This document shows positions 7,817 to 16,658 of a DNA stretch of 35,631 nucleotides, one piece after another. The first letter of the stretch is position 1, and every line of letters begins with the position of its first letter. The notes below the pieces were generated by a model. It saw only the letters and a program-made list of their open reading frames with translations. It did not search any database and was not told where the DNA came from. The position numbers and the translations under genes are program-made. This stretch comes from JAHIJO01 sp964486075 (GTDB taxonomy: Bacteria > Verrucomicrobiota > Kiritimatiellia > JAAZAB01). The stretch is taken from positions 1 to 35,631 of the forward strand of contig CAZALU010000031.1 in assembly GCA_964486075.1 (NCBI GenBank), given 5' to 3'.

Positions 7817-9067
7817 CTAATCCAGCAACTCCGGCAGATCCCGGAGCACTTGGCAGACAGCCTGTACATAGAAGAACGTGCCGACATCACGCAAATACCA
7901 TGGCGGCGCATCGCCGCCGCCGGGCTGCAGGACTTTTTCCAGGATGGCGCCCTGAAGGTTCGGATCCTTTGCGTGAGTGAATTGGACGGAGCTGCAGAAA
8001 CGCAGTGCCTTCCGAATGGGTTCCCGCCACTCCGTATCCCCATATTCGCGCACAAGGTCCGCCCAGAGGATCGCGGCGCACGCAATGCCGCTGGTTGCGT
8101 GCCCGAAACTGGGAGTGTCGAAATCCGGCCCCGTGTCGCGGAACAGGCCGCCATCGCTGCGCATCGCCCGGACATACCACTTGGCGCTTCGCCGGCAGCA
8201 ATCCAGGTATCGCTGGTCTCCGGTTGCTTTGTGCACCATCCACAGGGGGCGGCCCCACCAGTAAGCCTGCCGTGGGTGAATGACCCCGGAAACGGGATTC
8301 GCCGGAGCATAAGACTTCCAATTGCCCGCCGGATTCTCGTCCAGTAGCAGACGGTCCGCCGTACGGATGGCGACATCTTTAAGCGCAGTGTCCCCGGTCA
8401 GCCCGTGTCCGATCAGTAACACGCCGTCATCCAACAGGGGACGGCCCGGCTGCGGATAGCGGGAGTCCGACATCCAGACGGCGCGGCCAACAGCCCTCCG
8501 GTCCACATCGTAATCATCCGCAAAGAGCCCTTCGTCGGGCATGAACATCCGTGCCTGCACCCATTTCAGCGCCAATACGGCTGCCTGCGCATACGCGGCA
8601 TCATGGCAGATTGCGGAGAGCGTGAAGAGCCCGTCCAGGCTCTCGAGTATCGCCGACGTGTTGATACCCGAACCCGAATCCTCGTAGGCAAGGATCAATC
8701 CATAATCCGGGTCGCTCGGATCACGGATCTGGTGCCTGAGAATGAAGTCTGCGGCCGTGCGGGCAGCCGCAAGGTATGCCTCATCCCTGAGCAAGTCATA
8801 AGCAAGAGCCAGGGCTTTAACGCCTTGGCCGCCGTGCCAGATCGGGCAAAAGACATCCCATTTTCCCGATGCCGAGGCATACTCGCCCTGAAATGCACCG
8901 CGCCAGTCGGTGTATCTATGCACGCCCGGGCAATGCGAGTCTGTGAAGTTAGGATCCTTCGTGGTAATCAGGCTCCGGTCGATGATCCAGCGGCATGCCA
9001 AAGCAACTGACTCGCGCCACGCCGCGGTTCCCGTTGACAACTGTGCCTTTTCAGTCCAGTAGCCCAT
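7817..9067 (-). CDS. Six-hairpin (alpha/alpha-barrel) glycosidase-like protein
   Basis: A 416-residue protein with repeated helical-hairpin segments rich in aromatic and acidic residues (WHGGQGVKALALAYDLL, SGSGINTSAILESLDGLF, HPRQAYWWGRPLWMVHKATG, FGHATSGIACAAILWADL). This is the look of (alpha/alpha)6-barrel enzymes such as unsaturated glycuronyl hydrolases or epimerase-like proteins; I cannot place it in one GH family. Start 9067 has GAGGAG upstream (MGYWTEKAQ); an in-frame start at 9160 adds an unlikely N-terminal tail. First gene of the glycosidase-like, esterase, sulfatase run; its 3' end is 10 bases from the esterase start. No signal peptide is visible. Confidence 0.6.
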   Translation of the reverse strand: MGYWTEKAQLSTGTAAWRESVALACRWIIDRSLITTKDPNFTDSHCPGVHRYTDWRGAFQGEYASASGKWDVFCPIWHGGQGVKALALAYDLLRDEAYLAAARTAADFILRHQIRDPSDPDYGLILAYEDSGSGINTSAILESLDGLFTLSAICHDAAYAQAAVLALKWVQARMFMPDEGLFADDYDVDRRAVGRAVWMSDSRYPQPGRPLLDDGVLLIGHGLTGDTALKDVAIRTADRLLLDENPAGNWKSYAPANPVSGVIHPRQAYWWGRPLWMVHKATGDQRYLDCCRRSAKWYVRAMRSDGGLFRDTGPDFDTPSFGHATSGIACAAILWADLVREYGDTEWREPIRKALRFCSSVQFTHAKDPNLQGAILEKVLQPGGGDAPPWYLRDVGTFFYVQAVCQVLRDLPELLD

Positions 9068-9376
9068 CTTGTCTCCTCTGGCCGGGAAAGAAAAAGGGTG
9101 GAACGGCATCGACCATGAAGTCAGAGCGCTGCGGAAAACCGCATTACTGCATTTCTGCAAGACCTGACGCTTCGGAACTGGGACTCGAACCGATACTTAG
9201 TCTCGGTCGTATGCCGTCCACCCGCGAACATACTATGCCGCCGCCTTCGTGCCGTCAATTTCGGATATCCTGTTTTTCCTGTTGCGGAATGGGAGGGGTG
9301 GAGCGGCTTGTTCTGCCTCGTCCGCCGCGGCCAAGAAGGGTAATCCGCTCTTGGAAAAAGATCGGTTGATGTGCCG
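9068..9376. other. Intergenic region upstream of catabolic operon
   Basis: 309 bases, the likely site of the promoter for the minus-strand operon. It contains a small hairpin at 9130-9143 (tgcgg aaaa ccgca) and a GGTTCGAGTCCC-like string near 9180, which resembles a tRNA T-arm but has no cloverleaf. No gene is supported. Confidence 0.5.
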
Positions 9377-10288
9377 TTATAAATTCTTGCCCAACCATAA
9401 AGAAATTTCAACCGAAGAAGACCTCAAGCGCATAATCCTTGGATTCCAGGTCAGCGCTATTTCGCGGGAAAGCTGTCTAAAGAGCGGCGTTTGGATGCTA
9501 ATGAACTTGTCTTCCGGCAGGTCTGTTGCCGCCATGGTAGGCAAAACTCCTGCATAGCACCCCGATTGAATGGCATGACATACCGCTGGAAATGACTCAC
9601 ATTCCAACCGGGTGTTCATTTTAAGTTTGGACTTGCGCATAATGTCGATTAGTTTGCTCCCAAATTCCCCGGAAGATTCCATAGATACCAGCGGAACATT
9701 GCCGATTACCCATTCACATGTTGTTTTAGATGCCGTCGATAATAATTGTGTTGGAACATAAAGCGCATATTCCACTCTGCCTAATGATACGTTTTTGAAA
9801 ACAGACGGCACCGCATTCCGCCGCATAATTCCGAAATCCAGGCGCAGGTTGTGCAATCCATCAATGATCTGCGCTGTCCGCAGATTGCGGATGCTTGCGG
9901 TAACAGACGGAAAAGCTTTTTGGAAGAGACGCATGCGCGGAAGTATCTTCCAGTAGATCAAACTATCCCCTGCCCCAAGATGATAAACAATCGGCTCGTT
10001 GGCACATTCCGCGGTAAAGTCCGCCAGCGCCTTGAAATTCTGCCTTATGATTTCAGCCAGTTTCTGCCCCGTGCGAGTCAGCACCAGGCATTTGCCATCC
10101 CGCCGGGTTAATTCGACTTCAAAGTATTCTTCCAATTCCTTAAGCTGGCGGCTGTATTGGCTCTGCCGCACAGGATCTTTGCCCACCGCTTTCGCGATGC
10201 CACCGGCCTCGTCTATTTCAAGCAGAACGCGCAGGCGGTCCAGCGACATCCCGCGCCGCGCGAATAGTTTTAGAAATGTTTTATCCAT
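9377..10288 (-). CDS. LysR-family transcriptional regulator
   Basis: A 303-residue LysR-type regulator. The N-terminal winged HTH (about 10-70) reads SLDRLRVLLEIDEAGGIAKAVG, then SQYSRQLKELEEYFEVEL and LTRTGQKLAE. The effector-binding domain (about 95-295) follows (HLGAGDSLIYWKILPRM, LRLDFGIMRR, QSGCYAGVLP). Start 10288 has a G-rich stretch at the right distance; an ATG at 10312 is possible. It points towards the glycosidase-like/esterase/sulfatase run and is divergent from the Argonaute gene. LysR regulators often control the divergent neighbour, so it could act on either; an inverted repeat lies in the shared gap. Confidence 0.88.
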   Translation of the reverse strand: MDKTFLKLFARRGMSLDRLRVLLEIDEAGGIAKAVGKDPVRQSQYSRQLKELEEYFEVELTRRDGKCLVLTRTGQKLAEIIRQNFKALADFTAECANEPIVYHLGAGDSLIYWKILPRMRLFQKAFPSVTASIRNLRTAQIIDGLHNLRLDFGIMRRNAVPSVFKNVSLGRVEYALYVPTQLLSTASKTTCEWVIGNVPLVSMESSGEFGSKLIDIMRKSKLKMNTRLECESFPAVCHAIQSGCYAGVLPTMAATDLPEDKFISIQTPLFRQLSREIALTWNPRIMRLRSSSVEISLWLGKNL

Positions 10289-10368
10289 GCCAGCCCCCGC
10301 GTTCCAATTCATGCCGTTGCGATTGATGCGAAATAATGCGCTTTTCTCGTTTTAGTGTCAAACAATAC

Positions 10369-10396
10369 ATGACTTATTAGTCATATAACCTATAAT
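10369..10396 (+). promoter_or_regulatory. Probable sigma70 promoter and inverted repeat before Argonaute
   Basis: A consensus -10 TATAAT at 10391-10396 is preceded by ATGACT at 10369-10374 with a 16-bp spacer. A perfect inverted repeat TGACT-tatt-AGTCA (10370-10383) overlaps the -35 side and is of a size that a LysR-type dimer could bind. The divergent gap (10289-10438) is clearly AT-rich. The promoter assignment is by eye. Confidence 0.5.
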
Positions 10397-10438
10397 ATAT
10401 TGGATGGAATGCGTCTGTGATCATGCTACTATGCGCTC

Positions 10439-12073
10439 ATGACAACGACCATAAACCCGAGCAATAATTCCCCTACGATCGCCATGACGGTATTCAAGGT
10501 TGAGAACCTTGAGAACTGGCAAGAGCGAATCATATCTGCCACTGTTCAAGGCGGGGGTAGAGCCATGCGCAAGGGGGCGGGGTGTGTTCTTTGGAATCCA
10601 AAAGGGGTAACCCCCTGGCGCGGCACGCTCAAGTATGTGGATGGTGTGCAGGTTGTCAGGGAATGGCTTGGACCCGGCATCGCTGGTCTGACAATCATTC
10701 CACGTCGAATTTACTTCGAAAGCGAGTCCGACCTGCCGTCCGCAAAACCGGAATGGATTTTGGCAGGCGACGCGAAACCCGCTCTTGCGCCCACGGCGAA
10801 ACGGATCCGCATGTGCCTCGATAGTGCGGCGTGGATCGCCAGCCATATGCCCGGATTCGATCCAAATCCTTTACCCGTCAGCCGGATCCGCGCCGCGCTT
10901 CATGAACGCACGCGAATGGTTTTCGGAGGCGGCTCGCAAGGCACCCCGGTCCAAAAGGCCAGTGGCCTGCTCACTCGCCACGGTTTTCATGCCGTTCCTC
11001 CGAATCTACGCATCGAACTGGTTGCCGAGGATGTCGCGAACGCAAAGGTCAAGTTGTACCAGGGACTCATCATGGATGCCTTCCTTCGTTGCAAGCACCC
11101 GCTCAAGGCGCCGGCGATCTCCTATGACGAAATGCAGAAAAAATTATCCAGCGGGAAAGCTGGCATCGATCGGATGCGGAAAGGATATTGCGCTTTGATA
11201 GCCGTAACCGGCAAGAAAGGCCAACCCCTGCTGAAAAAGCCGACTGCGCTGATTGATTTCCTGCAATCGGCAGGTGTGCCTTTCCGGATGTTTTCCGTGG
11301 ATAACAGGTCATTAAACTGGTCCGCCCTGGATCAGGTCGGCTCTCTTCTCATGGGTGCGGGCGGCATTCCGTACGCGCTCCAGTTGCCCTGGCCTGCGGA
11401 TTTCGAGCCACCCTATATACTGGGAGTGGACCTGGGGCATCCTAAGGCAATACGGGCTAGTTGGGTGGTCATGAGTCTCATGGACCCCAAAGGCGTTCTC
11501 ATCGAAAGCTGGCGCCATCGCCAGGAGCGGGATGAAACCATCGCCCCGGCTGTTTTGGAAGCCGGTCTGACCTGGGCCCGGAAGGCTGCGCGCGAGTATA
11601 ACGGCGGACAGGATACAAGGTTCCTGGTCATTCGCGATGGCCGACTGCACGAGGGCGAGAGCTTGAAAACCTATCGACATATTCTCGGCGCCCGCATCAC
11701 CTTCGTAGAATTGGCGAAATACAATAATCCCGAGATGTTTATTCCCGGCGAAAGTCCTCGCCCCGCGCCGGCCGGAACGGAATGCCTGATAGCGGGAAGC
11801 GTGACGCCATTCATCGTGCCGGTATCCCCACGGCTGGCCAGCGATCTCTCTCACACACTCAAACTTCACATGGCGCCCCCCTGGGACGGCCTGGCCCTAG
11901 GAATTGATAAAATACTAGAAATTATTACCGGCCTCTCATACACTCCCGGTTTAGGACTTGCTACGCACGCCCTGCCGGGTCCAATATATTGGGCAGATGG
12001 GATAGCCGGCATCGGCGAAACCAATCATCAGTTCTCCGGACAGAGCATCATGCATCAATTACAGGTTAATTAA
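10439..12073 (+). CDS. Prokaryotic Argonaute (MID-PIWI, complete DEDD tetrad)
   Basis: A 544-residue protein I read as an Argonaute that uses a guide nucleic acid to bind or cut a target. The MID-like part (about 190-320) ends in the family signature GAGGIPYALQLPW. The PIWI domain (about 325-535) has all four catalytic positions: D331 (ILGVDLGH), E363 (WRHRQERDE, the E-finger), D400 (VIRDGRLHEGE) and D520 (LPGPIYWAD, at the position of the final His of human Ago2). Spacing of the four agrees with known Argonautes. The MID 5'-phosphate pocket looks altered (VPFRMF where a Q is common). At this length there is no room for a usual PAZ domain, and the N-terminal 185 residues are unrecognised. An alternative start is ATG 10484. 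The gene ends 14 bases before the TPR kinase, so they are probably co-transcribed. GC content is close to host, higher than the following genes. Confidence 0.82.
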   Translation: MTTTINPSNNSPTIAMTVFKVENLENWQERIISATVQGGGRAMRKGAGCVLWNPKGVTPWRGTLKYVDGVQVVREWLGPGIAGLTIIPRRIYFESESDLPSAKPEWILAGDAKPALAPTAKRIRMCLDSAAWIASHMPGFDPNPLPVSRIRAALHERTRMVFGGGSQGTPVQKASGLLTRHGFHAVPPNLRIELVAEDVANAKVKLYQGLIMDAFLRCKHPLKAPAISYDEMQKKLSSGKAGIDRMRKGYCALIAVTGKKGQPLLKKPTALIDFLQSAGVPFRMFSVDNRSLNWSALDQVGSLLMGAGGIPYALQLPWPADFEPPYILGVDLGHPKAIRASWVVMSLMDPKGVLIESWRHRQERDETIAPAVLEAGLTWARKAAREYNGGQDTRFLVIRDGRLHEGESLKTYRHILGARITFVELAKYNNPEMFIPGESPRPAPAGTECLIAGSVTPFIVPVSPRLASDLSHTLKLHMAPPWDGLALGIDKILEIITGLSYTPGLGLATHALPGPIYWADGIAGIGETNHQFSGQSIMHQLQVN

Positions 12074-12087
12074 AGCGGTATAGCACA

Positions 12088-15000
12088 ATGAATAATAATG
12101 ATGGCATTCCAGATAATTTACCGCATCCAAGTCTTGTAGAACTTTCCCGTGCCATCGCAAACAACCCGATGGATGTAAAGGTATACACAACCTGCGGCCA
12201 AGTTTATTTTGATGAAAAACAATGCGAAAAGGACATCGTGGAGTTTACTCGAGCAATCGAAGTGAATCCACATAAGGCATCCTTATACATCAGACGCGGA
12301 TATGCCTATCTACAGCTCAAACAACACGAGGAAGCGATTTTGGATTTTACTCGAGCGTCAGAGGTAAAACCGAAATGTGCCGACGCCTATATCAACCGCG
12401 CACTTACCTTTTTTCAACTTAAACGATATTGTGAAGCCCTGGCGGATTGCAATCAAGCCATCGAACTGGACCCTAACATAGCCGGAGCTTACAACAATCG
12501 CGGACTTACCTATTGTGAGATAGGCCGATGCGACGAAGCCCTCGTCGACTTTACCCGCGCCATCGAGTTGGATCCGCACAATGAAGGCTATTATTATTAC
12601 AATCGCGGGGAGGCTTATCTTGGGCTAAAACGATACAACGAGGCGATTGCGGATTTTACTCGTACGACAGAATTGCATCCGAAAGATTTAACAGCATATA
12701 TCAGACGCGGAGTTACATACTGTCAACTAAAGCGTCCCGACAAGGCCATGGCTGATTGCACTCGCGCTATCGAGTTAAATCCGAAAGATGCCTATGCCTA
12801 TAGCGTCCGCGGATCATCCTATTCTACGCTAATGCGATACGACGACGCTGTTGCTGATTATACCCGAGCTATCGAACTGGGTACATCAAATCCCATCGTT
12901 ACGTCATACTACGGCCGTGCTGCAGTGTATTTTTGCCTACAGCGCTACGACGAAGCCTTGGCGGATTGTACTCGCGCTATCGAACTCGATCCGAGCATGG
13001 CAACGGGTTACCTCTTCCGGACGAGCGCCTATATTGCGTTAAAGCGATATGACGAGGCCCTGACTGCCGCAAATCGCGCCATTGAACTGGATCCGGACAA
13101 TGCCCTCGCGTATTACCTCCGTGGCAGCGTCTATGCGGCAATGAAATGCAGCGACAATGCCATAATCGATTTTACTCGTGCCATAGAATTAGATCCGAAT
13201 ATGGCCGCTGCATATATTGGACGAGGAAAAGCCCATAGCATGATGAATTGCAATGATAAAGCATTGCTAGATTTCACTCATGCCATCGAGCTGGACCCAA
13301 GCTCAGCAGACGCATATGACCACCGCGGGGATGCACATCATCAGCTAAAGCAATACGACAAGGCCCTGACCGATTTGACTCTTGCAATTATGTTAAATCC
13401 GAATTCGCTGTCTGCTTACAATAACCGCGGGTTTGCCTATCAGGCCCTTGACCGATACAGCGAGGCCCTCGCGGATTATTCCCGCGCCATCGAGCTGGAC
13501 CCAAACCTAGCACAGCCATACATCAATCGCTCGAACGCATATTTTCACCTAGATCAATTCGACGAAGCCCTGGCAAATGCTAATAGCGCAATTAGGTTAA
13601 TTCCGAATTCGTTCGCGGCATACTTGACCCGAGGGAATGCATATTATTCGCTTGCCAGATATAATGACGCCCTCACGGATTATTCCCGTGCCATCGAGCT
13701 GAACCCAAACGAGGCAATGGTATACTCCAATCGCGGAAATGTCTATTATCACCTTGACCGATATAACGATGCCCTGGTGGATTATTCCCGCGCTATCGAT
13801 TTAGAATCGAATCATAACGCCTATTATTACTCCTGTCGCGGACGGATATTATTGAATCTCAAACGTTATCAAGAGGCTCTGGACGATGCTGTCAAAACAC
13901 TTGCTATTGCCACCGATAAAGACTTGGAAAAGCATCAGGCATTATGCATTGAGTCTTGTGCGTTGATAAAACTTAACCGCCTCGATGAAGCAAATGAAAT
14001 TCTGCTAAAAGTGGAATTAATTTATCCACAAGATGAAGAGTTGCATGTAATCCGGATAAGTTATTATCTTCAGCGACGGGATTTGAATGGTTTACGGCAA
14101 TGCGTGGATGCGTTGCGAAGAATTTATGAAATCAAGCCGATAGACGAACCGGAAATACGCCCGACACTCATTGCCACTACGGCTGATGACAAGAGCTTGC
14201 AATTATCTCAGCTCCAGCAAGCCAGCGTTCACCGTTTATTGACTGAACTGGCACCCGAGTTCTCATTGGAACAATGGCTATGCTTTCTCGCAACATGGTT
14301 TAAAGTGGACGACATCGCACATCAAACGTATAGTGCTTATGTCAAAATGTTGGATACCATGCTAGTTGCCATGCGTGAAAGAAAAACAGATATTACGCAA
14401 CCCAACACGGATGAGCCGGCGTTATCGGATGAAATCAAACGAATGCACCAGAGGCTTTTTTGTCTGCCGGGCGATATGAATAACAATGCTTTACAAGAAA
14501 CCTTGAAATCAGGGCCGGAGTTATTCGCATTCAGAATGAAACTGGCACTATTGAGTCATGTCATGCAGAAAACAACGCCCATATCATCCGGACAGCCCAT
14601 CGCGATTAATGAATACAGTCGCTTTGCAAAGGCCGTTTATTTTCACAAAAGGCTTAGTGAGGCTTTGTATCAAAACTATGCCGAACGTATTGAGCAAACC
14701 GAGCGTGAGAAAGCCGAAGGGTTGATAGTGGCGCGCATTGAAGAGCGTAACAAGGTTATCCAAGACCTTTCGCATTCCATTAAAAACCTTGTTGCATCGG
14801 TTGTAGATCCCCTAAATGAGCTTTCTGAGCGGTTTACGGAGGAACGGGTAACAATCCAAAAGGCGCTCCGTGGCGCTACGCTCATCCGCGAAACGGTGAA
14901 TGCGATGAACTTATCATTCCGGGGGCGCCTGGAGGACTTTGCGATGGACGCTGACGAGGCCGTTCAGCATCCTGAAAAGTCGGTTAGCTTGGAGCACCTG

Positions 15001-15567
15001 ATCGAAGTGTCACTGCAATGTTCCGTTAACAATATGTTTGATGGAAAATACTTTGCCGATTTTGTACATCAATACTTTTCCACCAAAGCTATTTATGACG
15101 AGGCTCAAGCCGCCTGGGCTGCCGTGCATACTGAGGCAGGCACAAAATCAATGGTCGCGTTCCTGGAAAAGTATATGTTTGAGATTTCCCTGGAATATCC
15201 GCCAGACATCAAGGAGTTCCGACTCGGCGACCGTTACAACTCACCGCTCAAATTGACCCTGCTCTTCCAGGAACTACTGCTCAACGCAGTGAAGTACGCC
15301 TGTTTTACGGAAAGAAAGGACAGATGTATCTCGATACGTATTTTGGCAGATGATCAACTATTGTCACTGGTTATCCAAAATGCCTATGTCCCGGAAAGAT
15401 CTGCCCGAACCACGCGGATCGGCAACGAGATCATACAGAACTTTGTCAAGTTGCTCGAAGGGACTATGAGCGTTGACAAAACAAATACGATCTATACAAC
15501 GGCAGTTAAGTTTCCAAATATATTTAATAGCGATCGAAGGACGATGATAATCAAACGTCAGCCGTAA
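12088..15567 (+). CDS. TPR-array histidine kinase (cytosolic)
   Basis: A 1159-residue protein. Residues about 15-675 are 17 to 19 TPR units of 34 residues with the consensus AYxxRGxAY..L.RYDEALADFTRAIELDPN. After a helical linker (about 690-870) comes a kinase-like module: a DHp-type helix with candidate phosphoacceptor H896 (VIQDLSHSIKNLV) and a HATPase-like domain with N-box N1066 (FQELLLNAVKYA). The G1 box (DxGxG) is not recognisable, and the G2 region is reduced to IGNEIIQNFVKLLEG. The protein has no membrane segment or signal peptide, so it would sense a cytosolic protein or complex through the TPR solenoid. It lies between the Argonaute and a receiver gene, which suggests it links the two. 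The DNA repeats here have 102-bp periodicity from the TPRs; this is not a CRISPR array. The gene is clearly more AT-rich than its surroundings. Confidence 0.85.
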   Translation: MNNNDGIPDNLPHPSLVELSRAIANNPMDVKVYTTCGQVYFDEKQCEKDIVEFTRAIEVNPHKASLYIRRGYAYLQLKQHEEAILDFTRASEVKPKCADAYINRALTFFQLKRYCEALADCNQAIELDPNIAGAYNNRGLTYCEIGRCDEALVDFTRAIELDPHNEGYYYYNRGEAYLGLKRYNEAIADFTRTTELHPKDLTAYIRRGVTYCQLKRPDKAMADCTRAIELNPKDAYAYSVRGSSYSTLMRYDDAVADYTRAIELGTSNPIVTSYYGRAAVYFCLQRYDEALADCTRAIELDPSMATGYLFRTSAYIALKRYDEALTAANRAIELDPDNALAYYLRGSVYAAMKCSDNAIIDFTRAIELDPNMAAAYIGRGKAHSMMNCNDKALLDFTHAIELDPSSADAYDHRGDAHHQLKQYDKALTDLTLAIMLNPNSLSAYNNRGFAYQALDRYSEALADYSRAIELDPNLAQPYINRSNAYFHLDQFDEALANANSAIRLIPNSFAAYLTRGNAYYSLARYNDALTDYSRAIELNPNEAMVYSNRGNVYYHLDRYNDALVDYSRAIDLESNHNAYYYSCRGRILLNLKRYQEALDDAVKTLAIATDKDLEKHQALCIESCALIKLNRLDEANEILLKVELIYPQDEELHVIRISYYLQRRDLNGLRQCVDALRRIYEIKPIDEPEIRPTLIATTADDKSLQLSQLQQASVHRLLTELAPEFSLEQWLCFLATWFKVDDIAHQTYSAYVKMLDTMLVAMRERKTDITQPNTDEPALSDEIKRMHQRLFCLPGDMNNNALQETLKSGPELFAFRMKLALLSHVMQKTTPISSGQPIAINEYSRFAKAVYFHKRLSEALYQNYAERIEQTEREKAEGLIVARIEERNKVIQDLSHSIKNLVASVVDPLNELSERFTEERVTIQKALRGATLIRETVNAMNLSFRGRLEDFAMDADEAVQHPEKSVSLEHLIEVSLQCSVNNMFDGKYFADFVHQYFSTKAIYDEAQAAWAAVHTEAGTKSMVAFLEKYMFEISLEYPPDIKEFRLGDRYNSPLKLTLLFQELLLNAVKYACFTERKDRCISIRILADDQLLSLVIQNAYVPERSARTTRIGNEIIQNFVKLLEGTMSVDKTNTIYTTAVKFPNIFNSDRRTMIIKRQP

Positions 15568-15599
15568 TCGATCCCGCGTATTGGGATGGAGGTGTGATC

Positions 15600-16595
15600 A
15601 TGAAAATACTGTTTGTTGAAGACGAGTTATCGCAGAATATTGAAAGAATATTACAGTTGTTTGGCTCAACGGTCTTATCCGAAAAGCAGCGTACAGATTT
15701 GAGAGAACTTAACAACGATCCTTACGGTGCCGTCAATCATGACATACTTGATATTATTCAATCAGGTGTCCTAAATGTAGAAACTGATTTTATCCCAGCC
15801 TTACAGCGGATTGAGCGCGATTGTGAGAAGTATGATTTGTTCATAGTGGATCGCCAGCTTGCCAAGGATGCAGACGCGTATCAAGTGAAGGATGTTGCCG
15901 CCATTGTTCCGGAATACACAGAGCAGGACTTTGCTGACTATTTAACCCGTGAAGGCGATTATCTATTTGAGCGCTTGCTGCGCAAACCTATCCAGGAGAA
16001 ATGCCGCATGTTCTATTTTCTAACGGCGTACACAGATATGATTAAGTGCCAAGAATGCTTGCGGCCATACAGAAAAGCAGGCTGGTTTACGGACGAGCAG
16101 GTGCTGGAAAAGGGCAACATAGACCATATGCGACGCTTGTGTGACGTAATTAAGCAGAGCCCATTTTTATCGGTCCGGTATAAATACCTGCCCTATTTTG
16201 AAAAAGTGGAAGCTCTGGACGATAGCCCGGATACATTGCATCGCCTGGTGAAACTATTCGAAGCACATGAACGATGCACCAAGAATAATCGCAGTTCCGT
16301 CCTTTCGGACGTGCGCGGGTTATTAGAGGCCATTGTGAAAACGTTATGCGCCAAGCACAATCTAATGCACAGCGGACATTGTAAGGAGGATTTACACGCA
16401 TTAGGCGCTAACGGCGCTAACGTCATTTCCAACTCCTGCAGATCTGTCGGGCTGACCGCTCACACCCTGTGTTCGGATTATGGTTCAATGCATGCTAACG
16501 CCCCCGTTCCAGATGATATTTTTGATTGCGCTATCTACGCCATCCGCGCGTTCATTGCAACATACCAGGATCCCGCTTATCGTGATGGGAGATAA
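15600..16595 (+). CDS. Receiver-domain protein with possible HEPN/Abi_C-like tail
   Basis: A 331-residue protein. The N-terminus is an atypical receiver domain: acidic patch E7-D8-E9 (KILFVEDE), candidate phosphoacceptor D84 (YDLFIVDRQL) and T142 (FYFLTAY). The aspartate is about 30 residues later than usual because of an insertion at about 20-60. The C-terminal part (about 215-325) is helical and resembles Abi_C/HEPN-type domains (VRGLLEAIVKTLCAKHNLM, then SDYGSMHANAPVP), but the usual RNxxxxH ribonuclease motif is not clearly present. There is no DNA-binding HTH, so the output is probably protein or RNA directed. Start ATG 15600 has GGAGGTG five bases upstream and is preferred to GTG 15594. 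It follows the TPR kinase by 32 bases and is its likely partner. Confidence 0.72.
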   Translation: MKILFVEDELSQNIERILQLFGSTVLSEKQRTDLRELNNDPYGAVNHDILDIIQSGVLNVETDFIPALQRIERDCEKYDLFIVDRQLAKDADAYQVKDVAAIVPEYTEQDFADYLTREGDYLFERLLRKPIQEKCRMFYFLTAYTDMIKCQECLRPYRKAGWFTDEQVLEKGNIDHMRRLCDVIKQSPFLSVRYKYLPYFEKVEALDDSPDTLHRLVKLFEAHERCTKNNRSSVLSDVRGLLEAIVKTLCAKHNLMHSGHCKEDLHALGANGANVISNSCRSVGLTAHTLCSDYGSMHANAPVPDDIFDCAIYAIRAFIATYQDPAYRDGR

Positions 16596-16658
16596 GTATG
16601 TCCAGAATGCGCTCGCTGAATAATGGATAGATGAACATTGTTAACGAAGGGCATCGCC

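Noticed and set aside
7807..8376. Extended N-terminus of the esterase
   Set aside because: The upstream frame overlaps the glycosidase-like gene and has no alpha/beta-hydrolase pattern; a good GGAGG site supports start 7806.
9168..9200. tRNA T-arm-like string on the minus strand
   Set aside because: The T-stem pairs at only three of five positions and no acceptor, D or anticodon arms can be drawn.
10421..10846. Open frame antisense to the Argonaute start
   Set aside because: It is a shadow frame overlapping the Argonaute gene and the promoter region, with no protein features.
12300..13900. Regular repeats resembling a CRISPR array
   Set aside because: The 102-bp periodicity corresponds to 34-residue TPR units inside an open reading frame; there are no constant repeats with unique spacers.
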